Below are positions 12,511-23,950 of a stretch of DNA of 64,000 bases, piece after piece. The DNA lies in the NCBI RefSeq assembly GCF_032118995.1, contig NC_092669.1, positions 10,105,501 through 10,169,500 on the forward strand, written 5' to 3'. Each line of letters opens with the position of its first letter. The first letter of the stretch is position 1. Origin of the DNA: Asterias amurensis (lineage: Eukaryota; Echinodermata; Asteroidea; Forcipulatida; Asteriidae). The notes under the pieces were generated by a model. That model did not search any database and was not told the DNA's origin. It saw only the letters and a list, made by a program, of their open reading frames with translations. Position numbers and translations under genes: made by a program.

Positions 12511-13255
12511 AAGGGTTTTGATACATTTTGTAGATCAAGTTTTAGGCCATGACATGAACCCCTACTCATTGTGAATAAAGTGTATTGTAACTTAATTTAT
12601 CTGTAGAAGTTTCAGCTTTGTTAGTCGTCAAATTTTTGAGAAACTGTGAAAATCATAGCGCAATGTTTTCAAGAGAGTTACATAAATATGTTGTAATTGC
12701 TTAAGAGACAAAAATATTTCCATGGCATTGTTATACTCATTTCTTAAAAACTACAGCACCTCAGCAAGTAATACTTTAAGGGAGCACTACCATTCTTATC
12801 TTCAAACGGTGTCGTTTAAAGGCAGTGTGGACACTATTGGTAATTACTCAAAAAAATTATTAGCATCAAACCTTATTTAGTAACAAGTAATGGGGAGAGG
12901 TTTATGAAATAAAACATTGTGAGAAACGGCTCCTTCTGAAGTGACATAGTTTTCGAGAAAGAAGTAATTTTCCACGAATTTGATTTCGAGACCTCAAGTT
13001 TAGAATTTGAGGTCTCAAAATCAAGCATCTGAAAGCACACAACTTCGTGTGATAAGGGTGTTTTTTCTTTCATTATTATCTCGCAACTTTGACGACCAAT
13101 TGAGCTCAAATGTTCACAGGTTTTGTTATTTTATGTATATGTTGAGATACACCAAGTGAGAAGACTGGTCTTTGACAATTACCAATAGTGTCCACTGTCT
13201 TTAATGTAAATCTGTGGACATTGTATTTTGTGTCATACAAAAAGTACCCAAACCC
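12511..13255 (+). mobile_element. Family G MITE interrupted by family A
   Basis: AGGGTTTTGATACATTTTG at the left; CAAAAAGTACCCAAACCCT and TTAA 13256-13259 at the right. A complete A element (12820-13200) sits in its GTTTAATGTAAATC site. Confidence 0.8.
12820..13200 (-). mobile_element. Family A MITE nested in family G
   Basis: TTAA 12816-12819 and 13201-13204. Removing the element and one TTAA restores the GTNTAATGTAAATCTGTGG word present in other G copies. The internal palindrome is at about 12979-13023. Confidence 0.92.
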
Positions 13256-13424
13256 TTAAAGTTGGCTGTTGATCTTAAAGTGCCGACTTCCTCTAATCCT
13301 ACCTCCATGATTTAAGGCATCACTTTGTCTTTCAGTGCGAAGAACACATTGAATGCAAACATTTCCACAGGTTTGTTATTTCAAGTGTACATACATTGTA
13401 GGCTTTGTTGATCACAAAAAACCT

Positions 13425-14185
13425 GAACACTAACTGCAACTGTTTTGTCAGCTCTATAAATTCTGCACAATACCTTTTAACATCTTACAAGAGCGAAGCA
13501 TACAGGCCTGTGGTTGATCACACGTTATCTTCGACAAGAATAGCATAATCTCATCCCTAAGCCTTTACAAATCATGATTTATTGACTTCCAAGGCCTGAT
13601 ACATCACAGAGGCAATCAAGGCGATTGCCTCTATGCCCCCTGGTCCTCATAGGGTGCCCTAGAGAGAAAATACCTTTGTGCCCCTGCCCTTCCAAAAGTG
13701 AATCATACCGTTCTCCATGCATCATGTACATTACAGGTCTGTGGTAACACACAAAACATGAACACTGTCTGCGACTATTTGGTCAGCTCTCTACAAATCC
13801 TGCATAATACCTTTAAGACCTTCAAGGTGATCTTCGACAAGAATAGTATTTAATCTCATCCCTAAGCCTTCACAAATCATGATTGATTGACTTCCCATGC
13901 CCGATTCATCGTAGAGGCAATCAAGGCGATTGCCTCTATGCCCCCTGGTCCTCATAGGGTGCCCTAAGGAGAAAATGCCTTTGTGCCCCCGCCCTTCCAA
14001 AAGCAAAGCATACAGGACTATGGTTGATAACACAAAACATAACACTGTCTGCAACTATTTGGCCAGCTCCTGCATAATACCTTTTAACATCTTCCATGGT
14101 GATATTCGATAGAAAATAGCATAATCCCATCCCTAAGCCTACAATTCATGATTTATTGACTTCCTGTAACAATCAGAGGCGATTA
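13425..14185. repeat. Three tandem units of about 300 bp carrying family I
   Basis: Each unit runs through AACACTGTCTGCAACTATTT, GCATAATACCTTTTAACATC, TCTTCGACAAGAATAG, CATCCCTAAGCC, ATCATGATTTATTGACTTCC and (units 1 and 2) GAGGCAATCAAGGCGATTGCCTC. Unit starts lie near 13428, 13748 and 14018; the last unit is truncated. Confidence 0.8.
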
Positions 14186-14275
14186 ATGTTACTGCAGTAC
14201 ATCAGAAGAAAGTGCTGGTTGTGGTCTTGGCTGTATTATATAAATCAGTTATTAGGCCTACTGTACTATTTTTAA

Positions 14276-14462
14276 AGTGTTTCTTTACTTTTTGTGGGAC
14301 GTAAAACACAAATGTCCACAGATTTACATTAAACTCACACGGTTTAAAGATATTGATGGTAGAAAGCTTTCCTGGAAATATTACTTGCTGGGTGCTGTAT
14401 TCTTTAAGAAATGAGTATAAACAATTTCACAAACTAATTTTTGTCTCAGTGACCGACTTTTT
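14276..14462 (-). mobile_element. Family G fragment, reverse orientation
   Basis: TTAA 14272-14275 precedes a degraded terminus; ATGTCCACAGATTTACATT and ACTCACACGGTTTAAAG follow. The right end is missing. Confidence 0.6.
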
Positions 14463-14464
14463 TA

Positions 14465-14490
14465 AAGGATTGATCGACTGATTGATTGAC

Positions 14491-14523
<33 letters not shown>

Positions 14524-14525
14524 AA
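14465..14525. repeat. (GATT)n microsatellite
   Basis: About a dozen GATT units with a few GACT variants. Confidence 0.9.
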
Positions 14526-15399
14526 TTGGTTGTTAACTGCTTACAAATAATAATGTAGGTACATCAGTATCATATAAAACTATGTATGGTGCGCAAAACT
14601 CTGTTTGCCATATCACCATGTACATCAATGGAGGGAGAAATTCCTCCACGATGTACATTCTATGAATGATTATGATGAGTAGCATTTGAAACTTTGCATG
14701 GTGTACAATGTAGTAAGGTTTGCGGTATCTAATAATAATGATAATAATGACATCTTTTATAACGCCGGAATCACAAAAAGTGCTCATTGCGCTTGCTTCA
14801 ATAACAAAGTTCCCTCTTGGTTGTCTTCAAGCGGTGCAAAGATCAAGAAAAATTGAAAAATCCAATGTCTAATGTTAGGCCTACTGAAATGTTTTTGAAA
14901 AAGATGAGTCGTCATAGTACCGGTACAGAAGTAAGATTTGAAACTTTGCCTGGTGGAGATACAATTAAGTAAGGTTTGCACTTAAATTAATTTTGTATTA
15001 TTTTAGTTAAAACATTTGGGTGTTTATGGGGGTGTTAATTAATGTTAAGTACAGGAGGACTAGAAGCCAGTCTAGTCTTTGAGGTGATATGAGGACACCA
15101 ATATTTGAACACTGGTAACCAATCTATCCTATCGAATCCGTGAGTAAACATGGAAGACAGTAGGATTGTTTGCGACTGGTAAACACCAGCCAATCTGGTA
15201 TCAATGGAGTTATTGAGTGAATCACTGGTTCCCATTATCTCCTTATATAATCCGATCATTTTCAGATGTCAATGTTTTTTTAGCACTACAAGTGGACGTG
15301 AACAACTGAAACAAATATTATGTGCTGGTATAAATGATAAGTCCCTCAGTTACTCTTGTAAATACTCCCCCCCCCCCCTTTGAGAAGCTTTTTGAACAG

Positions 15400-15718
15400 A
15401 AGAAGAAAAAAAAGTTCACAGATTTACATGGTGAAAGACTTCTCTTGAAATAATATTATTCCATGAAATGCTTTACTTTTTGAGAAAACATTAAAACAAT
15501 TATCAATTCTCGTTGTCGAGAATTACGGATTTATTTTAAACACATGTCATGACACAGCGAAACGTGCAGAAACAAGGGTGGGTTTTCCCGTTATTTTCTC
15601 CCGACTCCGATGTCCGATTGAGCCTAAATTTTCACAGGTTTGTTATTTTATATATAAGTTGTGATACACGAAGTGTGGGCCTTTGGACAATACTGTTTAC
15701 CAAAAGTGTCTGATGGCT
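15400..15718 (-). mobile_element. Family C MITE, left end truncated
   Basis: Begins inside AGTTCACAGATTTACATGG and ends AAGTGTCTGATGGCT at TTAA 15719-15722, which it shares with the next element. Confidence 0.8.
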
Positions 15719-15722
15719 TTAA

Positions 15723-16095
15723 AGGCACTGGACACTCGGCCTTCAGTTATTGTCACAGACTAGTATTCTCACTTGATGTATCCCAACATGCAGTAGTAGG
15801 TGAATATTTTGACTCAATTGGTCATCAAAGTTGCAAGAGAATAATGAAAGAAAAAACTACCCTTGTTGCACAAATGTGTGTGCTTTCGTCAGATGCCTTA
15901 TCAAAGGCTTCAGGCCTGAAGTTTTTTAGTATTTCAGTGAGAAATTATCTCTTTCTCAAAAACAATGTCACTTCAAAGGGAGTCGTTTCTCACAATGTTT
16001 TATATTATCAACAGCTCTCCATTGCTCGTAACCAAGTAAGGTTTTATGCTAATTAATAATTATGTTGAGCAATTATCAATAGTGTCCAGTGCCTT
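15723..16095 (+). mobile_element. Family A' MITE (subfamily with AGGCCT palindrome)
   Basis: TTAA 15719-15722 and 16096-16099. Termini match A, but the internal palindrome is GCTTCAGGCCTGAAGTTTTT instead of the GAGACCTC palindrome. Confidence 0.88.
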
Positions 16096-17023
16096 TTAAA
16101 GGGGCTTATTTGGTCAAATATGTGCCATCAGACACTCCTGAACGACAGACACCTTGCAATTTGTGTATACCTGAGCGTACTACTCACAAACACCGAGTAC
16201 ATGTCAAACCCTTGAATATTTAAAATATTGTCTTTGACAGTTGTACAAATTGCATGCATCGTTGAGTGATAGACTCAACTGCTATATTTATGTGCCATCT
16301 TGGATCAGATATGACTTTTACAGAATGCTGAGATTTATCGGCAGAGGTATTCCTGCGCCAAAAGAAAAACTTGACTTCTCATAATTTATGGATGAAAAGA
16401 GGAGAAATCTGACGGGAAGTGTTCTCACTTGTAAAAGGGAATACCTGAGCACTAGGCAGGGACAAATATCACAGAGCTGTTGAAGCATGAAAGGTACAAA
16501 ATTTTCTGTCCACAGGGCTATCTGTCAGTCAAACTACCACGGGCCAATTTCATCAAGATGTTTAAAGCAGAAAATACTGCTTAGCAAATTTATTTGCTCA
16601 GCAAAATATTATTGGGGCACGAGTTGCAACAATAAACACTTGATTGAGTTTTGGCTGGTAACCAGTTTCTTCTAAGGCCAAACAAAATAAATGTTGTGTT
16701 TACGGTAACCCGACCGACCTGAATTTTTTGCGGCCGAATTGCCGACCTCAAAACATTTTTCTAAATATTTTGTGAGTTGGTAAAATTTAAAATGAGAATT
16801 TTAACATGTTGCCTCACTTTAAAACTGTTTATTACGACTTACCAGTGTAATAATGCATTTTTGCAAAAATCATGGCGATATCAAAACTTGTGCACCCGGC
16901 CCACGCCTAGCCTAGCTTACTGTACTGCCACAATTTTTTCTGTGAAAGGTGCACGCGCCACCCGATGCCCGGCCCCGACGCACCCGCTGTGTTCACAGCG
17001 TACTTCGGGGCGATCCAATGTCA

Positions 17024-17316
17024 CACGAAACGAAATTGGGCCCCTGGCAGCCGGCCGCATATTGGACACCACAACAAAACACGGTACAACAGTACAGTAC
17101 AGCTAGCTGTCAGTGGTACAGCACGAAACGAAATTGGGCCCCTGGCAGCCGGCCGCATATTGGACACCACAACAAAACACGGTACAACAGTACAGTACAG
17201 CTAGCTGTCAGTGGTACAGCACGAAACGAAATTGGGCCCCTGGCAGCCGGCCGCATATTGGACACCACAACAAAACATGGTGTAGCTGTCAGTGGTGTAC
17301 AGCACGTGGGTGACCG
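17024..17316. repeat. Three tandem 98-bp GC-rich units inside the 1.5-kb transposon
   Basis: Units begin CACGAAACGAAATTGGGCCC at 17024, 17122 and 17220; the third is shortened after ACAAAACATGG. The unit length is not a multiple of three, so the overlapping 66-138 codon frames shift frame at each unit and are not a repeated protein. Confidence 0.93.
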
Positions 17317-17380
17317 GCCGCGTACGTTTACAACACGTTTTACACTACGGACAGACTGCGAATGAAAACTGCATCAAAAC

Positions 17381-17659
17381 ATGGCGTCGACGTCAGGCAG
17401 TTCTTCGTGCGGTAACATGAACAAATTGTTTAGCTTGAAAACAGAAAAGTGCCTCCATCAGCCAGCCAAGTTGAAGCTAGTAAACATCGATGTCAGCAAG
17501 ACATTTCTCAATATTTTCGAAGATCACCATGGGCCAAACTTTTATCACGTTTGTGCTCACAACACACATTCAGATCAGATCATGCTGACATTCAAAATAA
17601 TAAGTTTGACCCTCAAAAGTGTTTATTCATTTTGCTATATTATTTTGGGGAAAATGTGA
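17381..17659 (+). CDS. 92-codon hypothetical frame inside the transposon
   Basis: Starts MASTSGSSSCGNMNKLF with A at -3 and G at +4, directly after the CpG-rich block, and continues through CLHQPAKLKLVNIDVSKTF. It is not recognised. The position (GC-rich leader, then ATG) resembles a captured promoter and first exon; the 3' half may be intronic. Weakly supported as a protein. Confidence 0.2.
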   Translation: MASTSGSSSCGNMNKLFSLKTEKCLHQPAKLKLVNIDVSKTFLNIFEDHHGPNFYHVCAHNTHSDQIMLTFKIISLTLKSVYSFCYIILGKM

Positions 17660-18243
17660 GTTGTGAGTTTCGGCTCTGTTGTTAATGTTATGGTACACCT
17701 TGCACCACTGAGCCTACTGAGTGACATCATTTTCACCCAGCAACCCGGAGGTTCGTCAGTCTGGGTAAAGTGCAAGTAAGTGTACAACAATGGAATGAAA
17801 AATGTGAACAAAATAACCACACCTCAAATTGAAAGTTGGTAAAACTGATGTCAGCATTTAAAACATGGCCCTGATTTAATGGTAAGATAAAAAGTTTCCT
17901 TGTAACTTCTAAAGCGCTTGCAACTTGACTTGATGTTATGTTTTTTCTAAAACAACTTATAAACTTTTATATTTTACCACTTTCCAACATGAGGGTTTAT
18001 AACTTGATGAGTCGAACAAGGTTAGTATAATTCATGGTAACGGGTTTAAAATATTAACAAATAACTCAAAATTCAAGAACTTAAAAATAAAAATAAAATT
18101 ACAAAATAAAATTATTTTCCTACCTACCTACCTGGAATTTTTTAGGGCCGTTACCGTAAACACAACATTTATTTTGTTTGGCCTAAGCAAGATTTCCCTG
18201 TGCCTAGCAGTTTATATGCTGACGGGCTTTATTAAATTGGGCC

Positions 18244-19300
18244 TAATAAAAACAAAAAATAATATCAATAATATTTGAATATATGGCAGTCACAATCTTT
18301 TTTTAAATGTGACACAATCAATTTTTCAAGTTTTCATATAAATCACAATTTTCAAAATCTCCTTGAGTTTTTGTGTGTGTAGGTAGCCCAACTTCTTAAA
18401 GGAGGCGGCCGGCCTCTTAATAGGATACGCAGGTGTCCTGAACATTTATTTTTAAATGGCCTGAAGTTAACTTAGACATAAAAGTGCAGTCTGCGTTTAT
18501 GCCCTTCTTGTAACAGAGTACACTGATCATAAATCCCTCTAATAGCCTCTAAGCCTTTTGTCATGTCTATGGATTTACATCTCAGACACTAAAACCACAT
18601 CAAAGAGAGTGACTTGATTTCTATGTGCTAACAGGGCTAAGGAATTTTTTGTGGAATTCAGTACTTTGCCAGCGTGACATTGATCAAAAGTTCAACATTA
18701 TGAAACAAAATAATTATGGATAAGGACCAATGGTATAAATGAAAAAAAAAGTTACAAGTTTGTACAATGGCATGACGTTTCAACCCTCAGAGTCTTTACT
18801 TGATTATCATGTAATCGTTGCGCACTGGTTTATCTTTCTTACGAAAGACCCGCACAAGTTGATCACTATATAAAAACAATGTTCAAAATTTTTAGTGGAG
18901 ACAATTTTTTTTATATTATTATTTGTTACATGACATTTGCACAAATCAATCAACAAAAACTACACAGTTGTTTAGTTTGAGTGGGTAAAGCTATACATTC
19001 GTATGAGATAACAATACTGGGTATTGTTTAGCACGTAAGAATAGAGCCCTTGGAAACAGAAAACATTTCTACATTATTATGTAGAGAGAGTCTCCAAAAT
19101 GTCCACACGGGGCCCTTTCTCAGGATCCCTGCAAATCCAATATTTAATCAGTTGTCAGAAGACTACTGGCGAAGTCGATTCTAGTGAACCCTGATGTGGA
19201 ATGAAGGGGGGGCCGACGACAGCGTGATGTACAAATACAGTGCATTCTAATCTCACACAAACATCACCACGGCGCATAATGGAGAAAGCTATCCGTGTGC
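18244..19300. other. Gene-free stretch, nothing recognised
   Basis: AT-rich sequence without identifiable elements or exons. Confidence 0.4.
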
Positions 19301-19307
19301 CCTTTAA

Positions 19308-19637
19308 AGGGTCTGGAGACTTTTTGTAGGACACAAAACAGAATGTCCACAGATTTAAATTAAACTCACACGGTTTGAAGATAATGGTAGAAAGCTTCCC
19401 TTAAAATATTATTTACTCGAGGTGCAATAATTTTTGAGAAATGGGTAAAGCAAGTCAAGGAAATATTTTTGTTTCAATGAGAACAATTATTTTAGCAATT
19501 TTGTGCAATTGGTTTACTCGTTTAAAAAAAAACTACAGCACCTCAGCAAGCAATATTTGAAGGAAAGCCTTCTATAAGTATAAGTTTACTGTAAATCTGT
19601 GGACACTGTTTTGTGTTACAAAGAGTACCCAGACCCT
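19308..19637 (+). mobile_element. Family G MITE, complete (330 bp)
   Basis: TTAA 19304-19307 and 19638-19641. Termini AGGGTCTGGAGACTTTTTGT / ACAAAGAGTACCCAGACCCT. This is the best-preserved G copy in the window. Confidence 0.88.
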
Positions 19638-20409
19638 TTAAAGTTGCCCAGAGCCTTATTGGCGTGAATGTTATATTGAATGAGAAAGAACGCTGAATCC
19701 TGTTCGAGGGTGAGCCATGCAGGAGCAATCTAATGGAAGCGTGTGTGTGTTGTGTGCACAGTCTAGATGTACTGGTCCAATCATGACAAAAACAAGCAGC
19801 GTTTTACGAGACAACTGATCAGAACCTGTGTTAAAGGAATTCGCACTGTGGTAACTATGTATTAACCCTTGCACATGGTGCCACGCTCACCATTATGGTC
19901 GTCAATTGGTTTAAGTCTAAATACCGTGCCGTCTAAAATGCGCACTTCACTGAAATATAATAACGCACAGTGGCATTGCCCACCAAAGATCGCATGGCCA
20001 CGTTATTGAGGGTGCTTGTGTGACCTGGGGGGGGGGTTTAGGGGGGTGCCATTTGCACAAAAGAAACAAGTAAACAATTAATGTATCCAGATGATAAATT
20101 TATGAGTAAAGTAAATGGTGCATGAAAGTGTTAACAACCCCTGGAGTTAGCCTATTGTTTATAGATTTAAAGGAGCTTTGGGGAACATTATCCTCAGAAA
20201 TAGGGAACTAGAAATAAATTGAACTTTGAACTATGAACTAGATTAGACAGGGAAATTTTTTAGGGTGCTAGTGCAAATTGTTTTTTTGTTTTTGGCTGGG
20301 GGTTTGGCACCATCTGTAAAGAACAAAAAACAGGTAAATATTAATGTGTCCATGGACGAGTAAAATAAGTGCGTGAAAGGTTTAACAACCCCTTGAGTTA
20401 TAAATTTAA

Positions 20410-20787
20410 AGGCAGTGGACACTATTGGTAATTACTCAAAAGATTTATTCACATAAAACCTTACTTGGTAACGAGTAATTGGGAGAGGCTGATGGTATAA
20501 AACATTGTGAGAAACGGCTCCCTCTGAAGTGACAAAGTTTTCAAGAAAGAAGTGATTTTCAACGAATTCGATTTCGAGACCTCAAGTTTAGAATGTGAGG
20601 TCTCGAAATCAAGCATCTGAAAGCACACAACTTCGTGTGACAATGGTGTTTTTTCTTTCATAGTTATCTCGCAATATCGACGACCGATTGAGCTCAAATT
20701 TTCACAGGTTTGTTATTTTATGCATATGTTGAGATACATCAAGTGCGAAGGCTGGTCTTTGACAATTACCAATAGTGTCCACTGTCT
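20410..20787 (-). mobile_element. Family A MITE, complete (378 bp)
   Basis: TTAA 20406-20409 and 20788-20791, termini and GAGACCTC palindrome intact. Confidence 0.92.
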
Positions 20788-21324
20788 TTAAAGGAGCTTC
20801 TGGGAACAGTATCCTAAGCAATACCTAGATCTGGTAACAGAATTTCATTATAATCCTACGTGTACAAGTAGGTACCTTTCTGAAGACAGCAAATTTGTTT
20901 ACCAGGCAGACATAACAGTTTCTGGATTCTGAAATTTCTCAGTCATCTCTCTGACTATTCTATATGCAGCGAACATGCTATCAGTTAAGTGATGTACTAC
21001 ACATGGTGTATCACATCATGGAGCTATAAAATGATCACATGCATTCACAGCATCTAATCTTAAATTAAGTGCTTTTTCTTTTTAAAGCCATTGGACACTT
21101 TTATGCAAACAGTATTGTCCAAAGGCCCACACTTCGTGTATCACAACTTATATATATAAAATAACAAACCTGTGAAAATTTAGGCTCAATCGGTCATCAG
21201 AGTAGGGAGAAATTAATGGGAAAACCCACTCTTGTTTCCGCACGTTTTTCCGTGTCATGACATGTGTTTACTATAACAATCCGTAATTCTCGATGTCGAG
21301 AATTGATAATTGTTTTAATGTTTT

Positions 21325-21460
21325 CTCAAAAAGTAAAGCTTTTCATGGAATAATATTTCAAGAGAAGTCTTTCACAATTACCTTACAGAACCCTCAAAAA
21401 GTAAAGCTTTTCATGGAATAATATTTCAAGAGAAGTCTTTCACAATTACCTTACAGAACT
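21325..21460. repeat. Perfect 68-bp tandem duplication inside family C
   Basis: CTCAAAAAGTAAAGCTTTTC begins each copy (21325 and 21393); the two are identical as far as I can read. Confidence 0.92.
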
Positions 21461-21524
21461 GTTAACCCTGTAAATTATTTGTAAATAACTTCTTCTTTTT
21501 TTTTCTGTACCGAAAGTGTCTAAT

Positions 21525-21828
21525 AAGCCTTTTTGAGGTATGGCGGACGTGACACGCGCGTCACACGCAGCGCGACTTATGCCACAACTTATATATATAT
21601 AAAATAACAAACCTGTGAAAATTTAGGCTCAATCGGTCATCAGAGTCGGGAGAAATTAATGGGAAAACCCACTCTTGTTTCCGCACGTTTTTCCGTGTCA
21701 TGACATGCGTCGCCTAAAATGCGCACTTCACTGAATAACACACTTCTACTTCTATGGTCAATACGCACAAATTTACCCACCCCTTATAGTGTTGTAGCAT
21801 TGTGTCCGCCATATCTCAAAAAGGGCTT
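21525..21828. mobile_element. Element F (304 bp) with AAGCCTTTTTGAGGTATGG termini
   Basis: Left AAGCCTTTTTGAGGTATGGC and right CCATATCTCAAAAAGGGCTT are inverted. The flanking AT at 21523-21524 and 21829-21830 is consistent with the C consensus CTAATGGCT. Its interior 21571-21708 is a copy of the host C element. Confidence 0.75.
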
Positions 21829-22492
21829 ATGGCTTTAAGTGCAAGGTCTTTAGAGATCATAACCACAACATGCAATTTCTTTGTGTCATCAACATTATCA
21901 AGGGGTTGAATAATATCGCCATGGAAACATGGTACAAGCCATCATCTGCGAGGGCATTAACTGTACATGTGCCGTTCATGTACGATGCGCATAATGCAGC
22001 CTTACATTACATGTATACTGTACATCGTACACCTTGTTTAGGTGTGTAAATGCTGAGGATCAAATTTTAAGCGAGCGCTTGTACTGTTCTGTTATGACAA
22101 CAGATGCATTACAAAAGTGTCTATCCGACCAACGGGCAATGGGCACAAAGTGTTCACTGGCCTATGAAGACAATATATCGTAATAGGTGATAACTCCCCT
22201 CAATTGAGCCGTTAGCACAAACATTTCATTTTGTTAGAGGGACACGTTACCTTGTAGCTGTATTGAACTACATTTAAAAAGAGATTGAAAGCGTCCCACT
22301 GGAACGACAATTTTTTCAAATGACCTTCAAGCCATTGAAGAAAAAGTTGCTGGGCTAATCCAGAGAAGAATTTCTGTACTTGAACTTAAGCCCCAAATAA
22401 AAATTACAACATTTGTGTACTGTAAAAAGTAAGCTAATGTAGGTAGCTTACTGTCTGGGATTGCATTTTTATTTTGGTATTTTGGTATTTAA

Positions 22493-22851
22493 AGCAATGG
22501 CCCTGTTTGGTAATTGTCAAAGACAAGGATTCTCACTTGGTGTATCCCACCATGCCATGCATAAACAACAAATTGTGAAAATTTGGACTCAGTTAGTCAT
22601 AGAAAAAACACCCTTGTTGCAAAAAATTTGTGTGACTTTCAGATGCCTTAAGAAAGGCTTCAGGCCTGAAGTCTTTTACAACCTGAGTGAAAAATTATCT
22701 CTTTCGCAAAAACTACGTTACTTCAGTTCAGAGGGAGCCGCTTCTCACAATGTTTTGCACTATCAACAGCTTTCCATTGCTTGTTGTAAGTAAGCTTCGT
22801 TAACAGTAACTTTTTATGTTCACAATTGTTTTGAGTAATTATCCAGTGCAT
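22493..22851 (+). mobile_element. Family A' MITE, diverged
   Basis: TTAA 22489-22492 and 22852-22855. AGCAATGGCCCTGTTTGGT and the GCTTCAGGCCTGAAGTC palindrome are present. Confidence 0.8.
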
Positions 22852-23029
22852 TTAAGCCTACATGAGACCAACCTGCAGGAAATCTTCCTGTCAAAATCCT
22901 TTGATAAATATCCCCCTGCATTTATTCAAGGAGAGTAATTTATTGAACAGTGTAGTGCCTGGCCATCGCATGCACAAGCTGCATTACATTGTACATAACT
23001 TACATTTAATCTATCATTTGTAATGCTTT

Positions 23030-23470
23030 GACATGCATCGCAAGTCATAACTTTTTATTATTTTCAATTTTGTTTTATGGCGGCTGGTCAGTTTAATTAA
23101 GACAGCCAAGGGTTCTTTTTCCGGGAATTTCTACTGTGTATTTACTGGATGGTAACTCAAGTTACTTGAGTGGTTACTCCTGTGTAACATTGTATGGTTA
23201 CTCGTGTTACACTGTATGGTTACTCATGTTACATTAATAGTTACTCATATTACATCGCATGGTTACTCATGTTACATTGTATGGTAATGCTTCTGACGTG
23301 CATCGCAAGTCATAACTTTTTATTATTTTCAATTTTGTTTTATGGCGGCTGGTCAGTTTAATTAAGACAGCCAAGGGTTCTTTTTCCAGGAATTTCTACT
23401 GTGTAATTATTGTATGGTAACTCAAGTTACTTGAGTGGTTACTCCTGTGTAACATTGTATGGTTACTCGT
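23030..23470. repeat. Direct duplication of about 170 bp, 251-bp spacing
   Basis: GTGCATCGCAAGTCATAAC through GTATGGTTACTCGTGTTAC occurs at about 23034-23213 and 23297-23475, with few differences. Confidence 0.85.
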
Positions 23471-23950
23471 GTTACATTGTATGTTACTCATGTTACATTG
23501 TATAGTTACTCATGTTACATTGTATGGTTACTCATGTAACAGCGTATGTTACGCATGTTACATTGTATGGTTACTCACGTTACATTGTATGGTTACTCAT
23601 GTTACATTGTTTGTTACTCATGTTACATTACATGGTTACTCATGTTACATTGCATGGTTACTAACGTTACATTTTATGTTACTCATGTTACATTACATTG
23701 TTACTCATGTTACATTGTATGTTACTCACGTTACAATACATGGTTACTTGTGTTACATTATATGTTTCTTATGTTACAGTGTATGGTTTCTCATGTAACA
23801 CATTTGTTTGTAACATTGTAAGGTTATTGGTTGTAACACATGTTACATTGGTTACACGCACATTACATTATTCTCTTACTCACGTTACATCACAGGATTA
23901 CACATGTTACATTGCGTAGCTACTCAAATTAAGTTACATGATAACTTGTG
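23160..23950. repeat. 21-22 bp minisatellite, GGTTACTCATGTTACATTGTA type
   Basis: More than thirty variants of a TTACTCATGTTACATTGTATG unit, some with an extra G. Overlapping frames of 73-109 codons read as Val-Thr-His-Val-Thr-Leu repeats and are by-products. Confidence 0.95.

Larger units (their letters stand above)
11571..12560. repeat. Direct segmental repeat containing family G, about 880-bp period
   Basis: GTGGATTATTAATTTGGA through CAGACGGACAATTACCTCTG and the start of a G element occurs at 11571-11700 and again at 12451-12560. Flanking, non-element sequence is duplicated with the element, so this is a local segmental duplication and not two insertions. Confidence 0.7.
16677..18182. 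mobile_element. 1,506-bp DNA transposon with perfect 33-bp terminal inverted repeats and CTAAG duplication
   Basis: The left end begins GCCAAACAAAATAAATGTTG and the right end is its exact reverse complement for 33 bases. CTAAG at 16672-16676 and 18183-18187 is the 5-bp target duplication, confirmed by the related H copy near 55715, which has one uninterrupted CTAAGC. Inside are a GC-rich block (about 16935-17365), a 98-bp tandem repeat and an ATG-led frame at 17381-17659. No transposase is recognisable, so it looks non-autonomous. The superfamily is unassigned. Confidence 0.88.
16542..18243 (+). mobile_element. H-type MITE split by a 1.5-kb transposon
   Basis: The left part 16542-16671 (GGCCAATTTCAT...GGCTGGTAACCAG) and the right part 18188-18243 (...AAATTGGGCC) are halves of one copy. 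The related copy at 55590-55780 is continuous across the same point. Confidence 0.8.
21087..21834 (+). mobile_element. Family C MITE interrupted near its right end by element F
   Basis: TTAA 21083-21086 and 21835-21838. AGCCATTGGACACTTTTATG at the left. The right terminus AAGTGTCTAAT|GGCT is split by the F insertion. A 68-bp tandem duplication lies inside (21325-21460). Confidence 0.8.

Noticed and set aside
12873..20697. Recurring 60-80 codon frames (peptides with KEKTPLSHEVVCFQMLDFET) on either strand
   Set aside because: They occur wherever family A is present, vary freely and are the MITE read in its most open frame.
23160..23950. CRISPR-like array
   Set aside because: The repeats are contiguous without unique spacers, in a eukaryotic genome; it is a minisatellite.
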